NCBI RefSeq assembly: GCF_022788695.1
Contig: NZ_CP085156.1
Span: forward strand, 1-64,000
Source: Pseudosulfitobacter sp. DSM 107133
Lineage (GTDB): Bacteria; Pseudomonadota; Alphaproteobacteria; Rhodobacterales; Rhodobacteraceae
Direction of reading: 5' to 3'
Length of the DNA stretch: 64,000 nucleotides
Shown one piece after another: positions 26,838 to 35,364 of the stretch. Both the position numbers and the translations under genes were made by a program. The first letter of the stretch is position 1; each line of letters begins with the position of its first letter. The notes under the pieces were generated by a model. It searched no databases. It had not been told where the DNA came from and saw nothing but the letters and a program-made list of their open reading frames with translations.

Positions 26838-27667
26838 GGTAGTGTCGCAAAGTTTCTGGATTTTGTTGCGGTGCATTGCGCCGCAGTCTAGCAGCCTCGT
26901 TTTCCGAACACGGCAACAGGATGATAGATTTGATAAGCTTCAAAGGCGCGCAGTATCCGAAATCCGTGATCCTTTACGCCGTGTATTTCTACGTCCGCTT
27001 TCCCGTTTCGTATCGCGATCTTGAAGAGATCATGGCCGAACGCGGCGTCGAATTGGATCATGCGACTCTCCACCGGTGGGTCGAGAAATACGCTGGCGCA
27101 ATTGCTGAAGAAGCGCATCGCCGGAAAGCCGCCACTAGCCGCTCTTGGCGAATGGATGAGACATACGTCAAAGTAAAGGGCGAGTGGACATACTTATATC
27201 GCGCGATCGACAAGGAAGGCAAAACCCTTGATTTCATGCTATCGGAGCGCCGCGACGAGGCCGCAGCTACTGCGTTTTTCGTAAAAGCCATCGGCAGCAA
27301 TGGCTGGCCGGACAAAGTCGTTATCGACAAAAGTGGACCAAACACAGCTGGCCTGTTCAACATGAACTGCCTGCTCGTGATGTGCGGCTGGAGTTGGTTG
27401 ATCACTGTTCGGCGAACAAAATATCTCAACAATATCATTGAGCAGGATCACCGTTTCATCAAGAAACTAACCAAACCGATGCAGACTTTCAAATCGCTGA
27501 ACTCAGCTTCGGCTACTCTTGCGGGGATCGAAGTAGCACACATGATCCGGAAAGGTCAGTTTGACCAGTCGGGGCAGTCTGGCTTCGCGCAGTTTGCAGC
27601 ACTCGCTGGATAAGTGCGCCCAGCTAAACAGCTTTCTCAAACTGGCGGAAACTTTGCGACACTACCC
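26838..27667 (+). mobile_element. intact IS6-family insertion sequence
   Basis: About 830 bp bounded by near-perfect 19-20-bp inverted repeats: GGTAGTGTCGCAAAGTTTC at the left and its complement ending at 27666-27667 on the right. It contains one full transposase gene. No 8-bp target duplication is seen in the flanks, suggesting that flanking DNA was rearranged after insertion, as is common for replicative IS6 elements that form cointegrates and deletions. Confidence 0.85.
26921..27613 (+). CDS. IS6-family DDE transposase
   Basis: 230 residues from MIDLISFKGAQYPKSVILYA; an in-frame ATG 45 bases earlier is less likely. The catalytic triad is in place: Asp in MDETYVKVKGEW, Asp in VVIDKSGPN and Glu in NNIIEQDHRFIK. 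The HTH is SYRDLEEIMAERGVELDHATLHRW. It appears intact and could be active. Confidence 0.9.
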   Translation: MIDLISFKGAQYPKSVILYAVYFYVRFPVSYRDLEEIMAERGVELDHATLHRWVEKYAGAIAEEAHRRKAATSRSWRMDETYVKVKGEWTYLYRAIDKEGKTLDFMLSERRDEAAATAFFVKAIGSNGWPDKVVIDKSGPNTAGLFNMNCLLVMCGWSWLITVRRTKYLNNIIEQDHRFIKKLTKPMQTFKSLNSASATLAGIEVAHMIRKGQFDQSGQSGFAQFAALAG

Positions 27668-27681
27668 GCACACTTTGCCCA

Positions 27682-28461
27682 TCACCTGCGTCCGAGGTGA
27701 AAGGAAATAGCTCGGGCGCAGGATTCGACGGCCGCAATGACTTTTTCGTCCGGCGAAACTACCGTGTCAAAGGCGTGGGTGGCATTGATCGCCCCGACGA
27801 TCCCGCCTGACAGATCGCGGATCGGTGCCGCGACCGAGGCGATGCCGCGCTCGAAAATGCCCATGTGCACCACCACCGCGCGCGTGCAATCGCCGCGCCA
27901 TTGTTCGAGCAGCGCCGCCATGTTGCGCGGGGTGCCAAGCGGCGCGTGTTCGTAATGCTCGTCGCGGTAGAGCGCAATCAGGGATTCCTCGTCCAGATCG
28001 GTGAGCAAAACCCGACCCATGGTCGTCGCCGCCGCGGGCAGTCGGCTGCCCACGTGCACGATGCTGCCCATGCCCATCCGGCTTGCCACCCGCAGCATGT
28101 AAAGCACGCTGCGCCCGTCGCGCACGCCCAGATGGGTTGACCAGTCGGTCTGGTCCCGCAGCTTCTCGATCTCGGGCAGGGCAATCTGCACCAACTCGCG
28201 CGAGGCCATGTACCCATGCCCCAACCGCAGCACCGCAGGCCCCAGCGCATAGGTCTGGCGGCGCACGTCATGCAAAAGAAACCCCAGATGCGACAGGGTA
28301 TAGACCGTGCGGAACGCCGCCGACCGGCTGAGATCAAGCCGCCGCGCAATTTCGCTCAGGGTCAGTTCCTGATGCTCGGTGGTAAAGATGTCGAGCACCG
28401 CGAATCCCCGGATCAGCCCGGGAACCAGGTAACGGTCCTCATCTGATTCTGTTTCACCCAT
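27682..28461 (-). CDS. IclR-family transcriptional regulator (IclR-1)
   Basis: 259 residues: winged HTH at residues 15-75 (LTLSEIARRLDLSRSAAFRTVYTLSHLGFL) and a C-terminal effector domain (LREYQ-type segment HLGVRDGRSVLYM, GIASVAAPI, GGIVGAINATHAF). IclR proteins usually repress or activate a divergent catabolic gene and respond to a small acid. Here the divergent gene is the bicupin 84 bp away. The gene ends 15 bases before the IS6 right repeat. An inverted repeat covers its start codon region. Confidence 0.9.
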   Translation of the reverse strand: MGETESDEDRYLVPGLIRGFAVLDIFTTEHQELTLSEIARRLDLSRSAAFRTVYTLSHLGFLLHDVRRQTYALGPAVLRLGHGYMASRELVQIALPEIEKLRDQTDWSTHLGVRDGRSVLYMLRVASRMGMGSIVHVGSRLPAAATTMGRVLLTDLDEESLIALYRDEHYEHAPLGTPRNMAALLEQWRGDCTRAVVVHMGIFERGIASVAAPIRDLSGGIVGAINATHAFDTVVSPDEKVIAAVESCARAISFHLGRR

Positions 28462-28486
28462 AAAACGCAGCGTATCAGGTGAAACA
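28450..28486. promoter_or_regulatory. inverted repeat between IclR-1 and bicupin genes
   Basis: TGTTTCACC (28450-28458) and GGTGAAACA (28478-28486) form a perfect 9-bp inverted repeat with a 19-bp spacer in the divergent promoter region. One arm overlaps codons 2-4 of the IclR-1 gene. It is a candidate operator. Because one arm is coding, chance is not excluded. Confidence 0.4.
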
Positions 28487-28545
28487 TGCGGGCGCTACCT
28501 ACCTTTGCATCACAGCATGAACGACACGACGCAGGAGGACCCGAC

Positions 28546-29490
28546 ATGAACATGCGCGCAACCGCATCGCCGCTGGCAGCAGAACTCAAGGCCCATACCG
28601 GCCGCTTCACCGACAAGGAATTCGACTGGAACGCCTTTCCTTCGAATGCCGGTTTCGACGAACTGGCGCGAGCGCAGATGCGCTATATCGGGTCCGGCGG
28701 CTCCCCCAAGGTCGGCGATACCTCGACCCTCAAGTCCGACAATTTCACCGTCTCGCTGATCTATAAAGAGCCCGGCAAATATGCCGCCTGCCACAGCCAC
28801 GAGATCGAGGAGAGCTTCCTCATCATCGACGGCGCGCTGATCGTCGGCTGGGAAAAAGATGGCGAGGTCTGCGAGGTCAACCTCGGCCCCAAGGACATGA
28901 TTCTCAACGCCCGCGAAATCGGCCATGGCTTCCGCGTCGACGGGGTGGAGCCGGTGCTGATGTCGATCTCGGTCGACGTGGGCAAGCCGCTGCCGCCGGT
29001 CTATCACTATCACCCCAAGGAACATGCGCCGGAACTGGCGCGGGCCTTTGGCGCCAAGCCGGGCGAAACCATCAAGTTCGACCCGGCAGGCGACCACCCG
29101 CTGCAAAAGCTGATGGCGCAATACGTGATTCGCCACGTGGACCAGCCGACCATCTGGGAAGACGCGGGCTTTTCCCGCAAGGTCTATGTCGGCGAGGGCG
29201 GTCTGAGCCATGACACCTGCTGCAAGGAGATGTGGGGCGTGCCGTCGCGTGTCGGCCTCAAGGGCTTTACCCGCGACGTCGAAGACGCCTTCCTGGTGCT
29301 TGAAGGCAGCCTGACCGTCGGTTGGGAAGACAATGGCGAAACCGTCGAGGTGGAACTGGGGCCGCGTGACCTGGTCAAGACACCCGCGGGCCGCACACAC
29401 TGGATCCGCAACGACGGCGCAGGTGCCGCCACCGTCTGGCACGTGATTGGTTCTGCCAAAGAGGATGGCGTGGTCTACGAAGCCGCGTAA
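28546..29490 (+). CDS. bicupin protein, probable metal-dependent dioxygenase or isomerase
   Basis: 314 residues with two cupin barrels. The first keeps a metal-binding pattern (CHSHEIEESFLIIDGALIVGW, His/His/Glu, with a later His in EIGHGF). In the second the equivalent histidines are mostly replaced (SHDTCCKEM, VEDAFLVLEGSLTVGW). A GCAGGAGG ribosome site is 8 bases ahead of the ATG. Bicupins of this kind include gentisate-type ring-cleaving and oxalate-type enzymes; which one this is cannot be told. It is transcribed alone, divergent from IclR-1, and separated from the next operon by 297 bases. Confidence 0.75.
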   Translation: MNMRATASPLAAELKAHTGRFTDKEFDWNAFPSNAGFDELARAQMRYIGSGGSPKVGDTSTLKSDNFTVSLIYKEPGKYAACHSHEIEESFLIIDGALIVGWEKDGEVCEVNLGPKDMILNAREIGHGFRVDGVEPVLMSISVDVGKPLPPVYHYHPKEHAPELARAFGAKPGETIKFDPAGDHPLQKLMAQYVIRHVDQPTIWEDAGFSRKVYVGEGGLSHDTCCKEMWGVPSRVGLKGFTRDVEDAFLVLEGSLTVGWEDNGETVEVELGPRDLVKTPAGRTHWIRNDGAGAATVWHVIGSAKEDGVVYEAA

Positions 29491-29684
29491 GCGCCTGAAT
29501 CCCAATTGTTAACTGGTATGGCGGATTGCCCCGCCATACCTGAACGCGCCGCTTGCGCGTCACCAGATGGCTGCGCGCAACCCTTGCGTCGTCTTCTGAT
29601 TGTCATAACGATACCAGTGACTTGACCTGTTTACCGCGGCCGAAAATGCGATCGCGAGCCCCCGAAAAAAATTTTTGAAAAGAC

Positions 29685-29745
29685 TTGACACACCGGGGGT
29701 TATTGCAGCTACCATCAAAAGTGAACATATGGTTCAAATATGAAC
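29685..29745 (+). promoter_or_regulatory. promoter and IclR-type operator of the catabolic operon
   Basis: A -35-like TTGACA at 29685-29690 is followed 17-19 bases later by a weak -10 (GCTACC/TACCAT). Directly downstream lie three half-sites: TGAAC (29722-29726), GTTCA (29732-29736) and TGAAC (29741-29745). The last two form GTTCA-AATA-TGAAC, the same palindrome as at 44153-44166 in front of the IclR-2 gene. Placement after the -10 suggests repression by blocking. Confidence 0.65.
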
Positions 29746-29787
29746 ACTAACTAGACAAGACATCAAGCAACCGAGAGGAGCCACGTC

Positions 29788-30090
29788 ATGGATGCTTTCA
29801 AGGACAGACTTGCACAGCGGGCCGCGGACACCAGTCGCCCCGCGCTTGCGCATCAATGCCGGGGGCGGGAGCTGGAGCCGCAGGAAGCGGCCTTTGCGAC
29901 AACCCTGATGGAGGTCTATGCCGAGGCCGGCCATGACTGGGATGCCGTCGCCGCCGCCCTGACAGACCGCGGGTTCAAGGCGCCGGATTCCGGCCGCACC
30001 GACTGGACAGCTGACCTGGTTCACGAAGAACTGGCGACGATCAACGCCTCGCTCGACGCGGCCTATGCGGAGCATGGTTATGGCGCTTGA
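29788..30090 (+). CDS. small recombinase-like HTH protein of Rieske loci
   Basis: 100-residue protein with no cysteines or membrane segment. The part from ATTLMEVYAEAGHDWDAVAAALTDRGFKAPD to TADLVHEELATI looks like the short helix-turn-helix called recombinase-like that I recall as a frequent companion of Rieske oxygenase genes. It starts after AGAGGAGCC, is first in the operon and overlaps the ABC ATPase gene by 11 bases. Its role is unknown; it could be a regulator or a small component of the oxygenase. Confidence 0.5.
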   Translation: MDAFKDRLAQRAADTSRPALAHQCRGRELEPQEAAFATTLMEVYAEAGHDWDAVAAALTDRGFKAPDSGRTDWTADLVHEELATINASLDAAYAEHGYGA

Positions 30091-30850
30091 GTTCCGAGGC
30101 GTGACCAAGAAGTTCACCACCAACGCAGGCGACCGCCTGACTGCGGTGAATGACGTGAGCTTCAAGGTGAACGAAGGCGAATTCGTCTCGGTCGTCGGGC
30201 CTTCGGGCTGCGGCAAGTCGACGATCCTGTCGATGACCGCCGGGCTTTACCAACCCACCGAAGGCGAGGTCCTGGTCTCGGACGAGGCGGTCACCGGCCC
30301 CAATTCGCATGTCGGTTTCATGCTGCAGAAAGACCTGCTGCTGCCCTGGCGCTCGATCATCTCCAATATCGAGTTCGGGCTGGAAGCGCGCGGCGTGGCC
30401 AAGACCGAACGGCGCGAACGCGCCATGAAGGAACTGGCGCATTGCCAGCTTTCCGGCTTCGACAGCCACTATCCCTATCAGTTGTCCGGTGGGATGCGGC
30501 AGCGCGCGGCGCTGGCCCGAACGCTGGCCATCGACCCCGAGATCATCCTGCTGGACGAGCCCTTCTCGGCGCTGGACGCCCAGACCAAGCTGCTGCTGCA
30601 GAATTCCTTCGCGGGCACCATTGCCGAGTCGGGCAAGACAACGCTGCTGATCACCCACGATCTGGTGGAAGCGGTGCTGATGTCGGATCGCATCCTGGTG
30701 CTCTCGGAACGTCCCGGCACCATCGTGGCCGAGATCAAGGTCGACCTGCCAAAGCGTGACCGTCCGATCGAACGCCGCGTCTTGCCGGAGGTGTCGGAAT
30801 ATGCCGCACAGCTCTTCAAGCACCTGAAACTCGAAGAAAAGGCCGCCTGA
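30080..30850 (+). CDS. NitT/TauT-type ABC transporter ATPase
   Basis: 256 residues: Walker A GPSGCGKST, Q-loop LQKDLLLPWRS (typical of nitrate/taurine/sulfonate-type importers), signature LSGGMRQRA, Walker B IILLDEPFSALD and H-loop THDLVEA. The start is placed at MALEFRG; MVM six bases earlier is also in frame. It powers the importer formed with the next two genes. Confidence 0.92.
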   Translation: MALEFRGVTKKFTTNAGDRLTAVNDVSFKVNEGEFVSVVGPSGCGKSTILSMTAGLYQPTEGEVLVSDEAVTGPNSHVGFMLQKDLLLPWRSIISNIEFGLEARGVAKTERRERAMKELAHCQLSGFDSHYPYQLSGGMRQRAALARTLAIDPEIILLDEPFSALDAQTKLLLQNSFAGTIAESGKTTLLITHDLVEAVLMSDRILVLSERPGTIVAEIKVDLPKRDRPIERRVLPEVSEYAAQLFKHLKLEEKAA

Positions 30851-30881
30851 GGCCGCCGCTCGGAACAGGGAGTCCCGAACC

Positions 30882-31856
30882 ATGAAACATTCCATCCTAT
30901 CCACTTTTGCCGCCGTCGCTCTGGCCGTTTCCGCCAGTGCCGCCTTTGCCACCGACAAGGTCACATACCTGTTTCCGGCGCCCGATTTCCTTCCGGCCTT
31001 TGCGCCGTTCCAGCTTGCCAAGGGCAAGGGATATTTCGAGGATGCCGGGCTCGACGTCACCTTCCAGGTGGGCAAGGGCGGCGCCGACGTGGCGACCCAG
31101 GTCGCGCTTGGCAATGCTGATCTGGGCGGCGGCATCGGCGACACGCCGATCATCGTGCGCGCCAACGGGCTGAAAATCCGTGGCGTGGCGCTTTTGGGCG
31201 GGCGCGGGCTGACGCAGCTCGCCTGGCGCGCGGACACGGGCATTTCCGGCCCCGAGGACCTGAAAGGCAAGTCGGTCGGCGTGCTGTCGTTCCAGGACAC
31301 CACCTATTACAACCTGCTGGGCGTGCTTGCCTCGGTCGGGCTGACCAAGAACGACGTCGATATCCAGGCCGTGGGCCCCGGCGGCATCATCCAGCTGAGC
31401 ATCGCAGGCAAACTCGACGCCATGTCGGGTGTGCCGGAATGGATCGCCGCCATCGAGGCCGCGGGCGTTGCCATGGACCAGATGCCGGTCGACACCGTCT
31501 TCCCGGCCATGGCGCAGGCGATCATCGCCTCGGATGACACCATCGCCGCGCGCCCCGAGGTGGTGAGAGGTTTTGTCCAGGCGGTGCTGCGCGGCGTGCG
31601 CGATATCTCCGAAGACCCGGCGGCTGCTGCTGCCGACTACGTCAAGCTGGTGCCGCAACACGCTGAAAACCAGGCGGGCGTCGAGGCGATCCTGCGGGCC
31701 TATGCCGAGCTGATCTATCCCGAAGGCGAAAACCAGCCGCTGGGCACCTTCAACCCCGACCGAATCAAGGCGGTTCAGGACTTCTACCTCGACGCCGGCC
31801 TCGTCCGCACCGCCGTGCCGGTCGAGGAGCTTTACACCAACGAGTTCGCCAAATGA
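30882..31856 (+). CDS. NMT1/SsuA-like solute-binding protein
   Basis: 324-residue periplasmic protein with a Sec signal (MKHSILSTFAAVALAVSASA, cut near AFA) and the fold signature of NitT/TauT and pyrimidine-precursor binders (FQLAKGKGYFEDAGLDVTF, GNADLGGGIGDTP, LKGKSVGVLSFQDTTYY). The ligand should be the substrate or an early precursor of the catabolic pathway encoded downstream. A GGGAG element precedes the ATG, and the stop overlaps the permease start (ATGA). Confidence 0.88.
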   Translation: MKHSILSTFAAVALAVSASAAFATDKVTYLFPAPDFLPAFAPFQLAKGKGYFEDAGLDVTFQVGKGGADVATQVALGNADLGGGIGDTPIIVRANGLKIRGVALLGGRGLTQLAWRADTGISGPEDLKGKSVGVLSFQDTTYYNLLGVLASVGLTKNDVDIQAVGPGGIIQLSIAGKLDAMSGVPEWIAAIEAAGVAMDQMPVDTVFPAMAQAIIASDDTIAARPEVVRGFVQAVLRGVRDISEDPAAAAADYVKLVPQHAENQAGVEAILRAYAELIYPEGENQPLGTFNPDRIKAVQDFYLDAGLVRTAVPVEELYTNEFAK

Positions 31857-32695
31857 CCGACGCCACTCAGGCCGTGGCCGGGAAGACATCCCCGGCCGCC
31901 AAAGCCTCCGCTTCAAAGGGACCCCGCCTCATGCGCCTTGCCAATCCCCTCTATGCCAGCCTCGGGCTTCTGGTCCTCGTGCTTCTGGCCTGGGAAATCC
32001 TGCCCACCGCGCTGGATGTTCCCAAGTTCATCATCCCCACGCTGAGCGACTGCCTGTCCGAACTGGCGCGCATGTGGCAATTCGAAGGGCTGCTGGGTCA
32101 CTTCCTGTCCACCGCGCTTTATACCGTGCTTGGGTTCATCATCGGGTCGGCCCTCGGCGCCGTTCTGGGCTACCTGCTGGGCATGTCGGAGTTCTGGGAA
32201 AAGGTGCTCTCGCCCTACATTCTCGCGCTGCAGATCGCGCCGAAGGTGGCCTTCGCTCCGCTGTTCATCATGTGGTTCGGCTACAATTCGATACCCAAGC
32301 TTCTGGTCACCGTGCTGATCGTGTTCTTCCCGGTGCTGGTCAATGTGCTGCAGGCGATGCGCACTGTCGACCGCGACCTGGTGAACCTCGCCCGGGCCTA
32401 TAACCTCAGCCGCCTCGGCGTGTTCTGGAAGGTCGAGATGCCGTCGACCCTGCCCAACCTGATGGCCGGGCTGCGCATCGCCTCGACCCTTGCCGTGATT
32501 GGCGTGACCGTGGGTGAGCTTGTCGGCGGCAATACCGGGCTCGGCTTCCTGATCTCCTACGGTGGCGGCCAGGCCAATGCGGCCATGGTGTTCAACGCCA
32601 TCCTGCTGCTCACCGTGATCGGCTACGCCCTCTATGTCGCGCTCGTCCGGATCGAGACCCGCGTTCTGCATTACCTGCCCCGTGCCGACCACTGA
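31853..32695 (+). CDS. NitT/TauT-type ABC transporter permease
   Basis: 280-residue membrane protein with a soluble N-terminal stretch of about 35 residues, six predicted helices, and the EAA loop ARAYNLSRLGVFWKVEMPSTLPNLMAGLRIAS near residue 185 that contacts the ATPase. It completes the importer. The 4-base overlap with the binding-protein gene shows coupling. Confidence 0.9.
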   Translation: MTDATQAVAGKTSPAAKASASKGPRLMRLANPLYASLGLLVLVLLAWEILPTALDVPKFIIPTLSDCLSELARMWQFEGLLGHFLSTALYTVLGFIIGSALGAVLGYLLGMSEFWEKVLSPYILALQIAPKVAFAPLFIMWFGYNSIPKLLVTVLIVFFPVLVNVLQAMRTVDRDLVNLARAYNLSRLGVFWKVEMPSTLPNLMAGLRIASTLAVIGVTVGELVGGNTGLGFLISYGGGQANAAMVFNAILLLTVIGYALYVALVRIETRVLHYLPRADH

Positions 32696-32754
32696 CGCCA
32701 GGGCTATGACAACCGGCTGCCCGCACGGCGGCACCCCAGACTAGGGAGAAGAAA

Positions 32755-33801
32755 ATGACTGTCATCGACAAGAAAGCGCTGATCGAAAAGCGCGTGAACG
32801 AAGGCCTGAAGGGCCAGTGGTATCCGGTCGCCAAGTCGGTCGAGATCAAGGACTCGCGCCCCTTCGGCACCAAGCTCCTCGGCCAGAAGCTCGTGCTCTG
32901 GCGCGACGGCGCCGGCAATATCCGCTGCCTTGAGGATTTCTGCCCCCACCGCGGCGCGCCGCTGTCTTATGGCGAGGTGCATGATGGCCATGTCGCCTGC
33001 CGCTATCACGGCGTGGTGGTCGATGGCGAGGGCGTGGTCCAGCGGGTGCCCGCGATGCCGGAATGCGCCCTTGAGGGTCGCAAGGCACTGCAATCCTACA
33101 CCGTGCAGGAAAGCAACGACGCGGTCTTTGTCTATGTGCCTTCCGTCGACCGTCCCGAGGCGCCGGAACTGGTGCTGCCCAAGGAGATGACCTCCGACGA
33201 ATGGACCGGGTTCCTCTGCACTTCGGTCTGGGAATCGAACTACCGCTATGCACTCGACAACCTCGCCGACCCGATGCACGGCTGCTACCTGCACGCCGAC
33301 AGCTTTACCCTGGCCTTCGGGTCGAAACAGGACCTGATGCAGCTCAACAAGACCGACGAGGGTTTCCGCATCGAGCGTGTTGGCCAGACCGGCGAGAACT
33401 TCGACTGGACCGAGTTCGAAATCCATCCCGGCTCGATGTTCTGTTTCCTCGACATCCCCTATCCGCCCGCGGCGGGCCCCGGCGGCATCTTCCGCATCAT
33501 CGGCTTCACCACCCCAGTGGATGAAAACACCTGCCGCGTGTTCTTCTGGCGGATGCGCAAGGTCGAAGGCACGGCGCGTGAAAGCTGGCGTTTCCTCTAT
33601 CGCGCCATCCTCGAAACCAACCACTGGAACGTGCTGGAGCAGGACCGGGTGATGCTGGAGGGCATGCCGGACGACGCCCGCAAGCGCGAGATGCTGTACC
33701 AGCATGACCTGGGCGTGAGCCGCATTCGCCAGATCCTGACGCGTGCCGCCAAGGCGCAGATCGAGGCCGAGCTGAAATCCGAAACGGTGGCGGCGGAATG
33801 A
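32755..33801 (+). CDS. Rieske non-heme iron oxygenase, alpha subunit
   Basis: 348 residues. The Rieske 2Fe-2S ligands are Cys63, His65, Cys82 and His85 (CPH ... CRYH). The mononuclear iron ligands are His175 and His180 (DPMHGCYLH, with bridging Asp172), and the third is probably Asp297 in EQDRVMLEG. The size and layout fit the phthalate/vanillate-type single-subunit oxygenases, and no beta subunit is encoded nearby. Such enzymes hydroxylate or demethylate aromatic or heterocyclic compounds and need an electron donor; the FprA-type reductase and flavodoxin at 41-42.7 kb are the only candidates here. The ATG follows GGGAGAAG. Confidence 0.92.
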   Translation: MTVIDKKALIEKRVNEGLKGQWYPVAKSVEIKDSRPFGTKLLGQKLVLWRDGAGNIRCLEDFCPHRGAPLSYGEVHDGHVACRYHGVVVDGEGVVQRVPAMPECALEGRKALQSYTVQESNDAVFVYVPSVDRPEAPELVLPKEMTSDEWTGFLCTSVWESNYRYALDNLADPMHGCYLHADSFTLAFGSKQDLMQLNKTDEGFRIERVGQTGENFDWTEFEIHPGSMFCFLDIPYPPAAGPGGIFRIIGFTTPVDENTCRVFFWRMRKVEGTARESWRFLYRAILETNHWNVLEQDRVMLEGMPDDARKREMLYQHDLGVSRIRQILTRAAKAQIEAELKSETVAAE

Positions 33802-34538
33802 GCCTCGAGGACCGTCATATCCTTGTCACCGGCGCGGCGCGCGGTCTGGGCGCTGAAATCGCCCGGTCGCTCGCTGCCAAGGGGGCACGCCTGATCCTCG
33901 GCGATATCGCCGAGGAGGAAGGCCGCGCCACGGCAGAAGCGCTGGACGCGGCTTTCGTCAAGGTCGACCTGGGCGATCCGGCGTCGATCCAGGCCTGCGG
34001 CGCGGCGGTGGCGGAACTGACGGATGGCAAGTTGCACGGGCTGATCAACAACGGCGCCATTGCCACCGGGATCGGCGGCATTCCTTACGACGATATCGAG
34101 CTCGAAAGCTGGGACCTGGTGCAGCGCGTCAACGTGCGCGGCACCTGGCTGATGGTCCGCGCCTGCGCGCCTTTGCTCAAGGCATCCGGCTCTGGACGCA
34201 TCGTCAACATGGCATCCGACACCGCGCTTTGGGGCGCGCCCCGGCTGCTGTCCTATGTCGCCAGCAAGGGCGCGGTGATCGCCATGACCCGCTCGCTGGC
34301 GCGCGAACTGGGACCGGACCGGATCGGGGTGACGGCGGTGGCGCCGGGTATCCTGACCACGGAAAGCACCGACTATGTGCCCGAGGCGCGCCACCGGCAG
34401 TATTCCGAGGGCCGCGCCGTGCCCGGCCCGCAAGCGCCGCAGGACATCACCGATGTCGTGGCCTTCCTCGTCGAAGAAGGCGCGCTGACGCTCACCGGGC
34501 AGCTTCTGCCCGTCAACAACGGGTTCGTTTTCGCATGA
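33798..34538 (+). CDS. short-chain dehydrogenase/reductase (SDR-1)
   Basis: 246-residue classical SDR: the cofactor motif TGAARGLGAEIA, an acidic residue after the second strand (GDIAEEE) pointing to NAD, NNGA, and the active-site Ser ... LLSYVASKGAV with Tyr-x-x-x-Lys. It ends in the usual INNGF-like VNNGFVFA. Coupled by 4-base overlaps to the oxygenase before and the hydrolase after. A cis-diol or alcohol dehydrogenase step after the oxygenase is a reasonable inference. Confidence 0.88.
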   Translation: MSLEDRHILVTGAARGLGAEIARSLAAKGARLILGDIAEEEGRATAEALDAAFVKVDLGDPASIQACGAAVAELTDGKLHGLINNGAIATGIGGIPYDDIELESWDLVQRVNVRGTWLMVRACAPLLKASGSGRIVNMASDTALWGAPRLLSYVASKGAVIAMTRSLARELGPDRIGVTAVAPGILTTESTDYVPEARHRQYSEGRAVPGPQAPQDITDVVAFLVEEGALTLTGQLLPVNNGFVFA

Positions 34539-35344
34539 GCTGGGTTTCGCATATCTCCGAGGGCATCGCCTGGCTCGAACGTCCCGCCAGGGGCGAGACG
34601 CTGGTGCTGTTGCACGGCATCGGCTCCAACGCCGGATCGTTCGCGCCGCTGCTGCCGCATCTGCCCGAGACCACCCGGGTGATCGCCTGGAACGCGCCGG
34701 GCTATGGTGGCTCCGATCCGCTGGCGCAGGACTGGCCACAGGCGCAGGATTACGCCACCGCGCTGCGGGGTCTGCTCGACCGGCTCCACATCGGCACCTG
34801 CGCGCTGCTTGGACATTCGCTGGGCGCGCTCGTGGCGGCCGCCTTTGCTGCCGGGCATGCCGACAGGGTGACGCATCTGACCCTCGCCGCGCCCGCCATC
34901 GGCCATGGCGTCACCCCCGGCGAAGTGCTGAGCGCCGCGGCGCAGATCAGGATCGATGATCTGGAGCGTCAGGGCGCCAAGGCCTTTGCCGCCGCCCGCG
35001 CGCCGCGTCTGGTTTTTCGCCCCGAGGACAACCCCGAGTCGCTGGCGCTGGTTCAGACCGCCATGGGCCAGGTCACGATGCCCGGCTATGGCCAGGCCGC
35101 ACGGATGCTGGCCTCTGGCCGTCTTCTGGACGATGCCGAACGGCTTTGGTTGCCGACCGACGTGATTGTCGGCGCCGAGGATCGCGTGACCCCGCCCGAG
35201 GGCGCCCGGCGCGTCCATGGCGTGCTGCATGCCAATGCGCGGGGCCGCTACACCGAACTGCCCGATCTCGGGCATGCGCTTTATCAACAGGACCCGGCCC
35301 GCTTTGCGCGTGCGCTGGACCTGACGGCCGCTGCCGCGGCGTGA
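34535..35344 (+). CDS. alpha/beta hydrolase
   Basis: 269 residues with an oxyanion HGIGSNAGSF, nucleophile elbow GHSLG (Ser95), acid in GAEDRVTP and His in PDLGHALYQQ, giving the full triad. Meta-cleavage product hydrolases that act after extradiol dioxygenases have this form, and a ring-cleaving dioxygenase is the next gene, so C-C bond hydrolysis is inferred; an esterase is possible. It starts on the SDR-1 stop (ATGA). Confidence 0.85.
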   Translation: MSWVSHISEGIAWLERPARGETLVLLHGIGSNAGSFAPLLPHLPETTRVIAWNAPGYGGSDPLAQDWPQAQDYATALRGLLDRLHIGTCALLGHSLGALVAAAFAAGHADRVTHLTLAAPAIGHGVTPGEVLSAAAQIRIDDLERQGAKAFAAARAPRLVFRPEDNPESLALVQTAMGQVTMPGYGQAARMLASGRLLDDAERLWLPTDVIVGAEDRVTPPEGARRVHGVLHANARGRYTELPDLGHALYQQDPARFARALDLTAAAAA

Positions 35345-35364
35345 CGGAACAGGGAGAGGACGAG

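Noticed and set aside
26837..27682. 8-bp target duplication around the intact IS6 element
   Set aside because: The eight bases on the left and right sides do not match, so a simple insertion is not supported.
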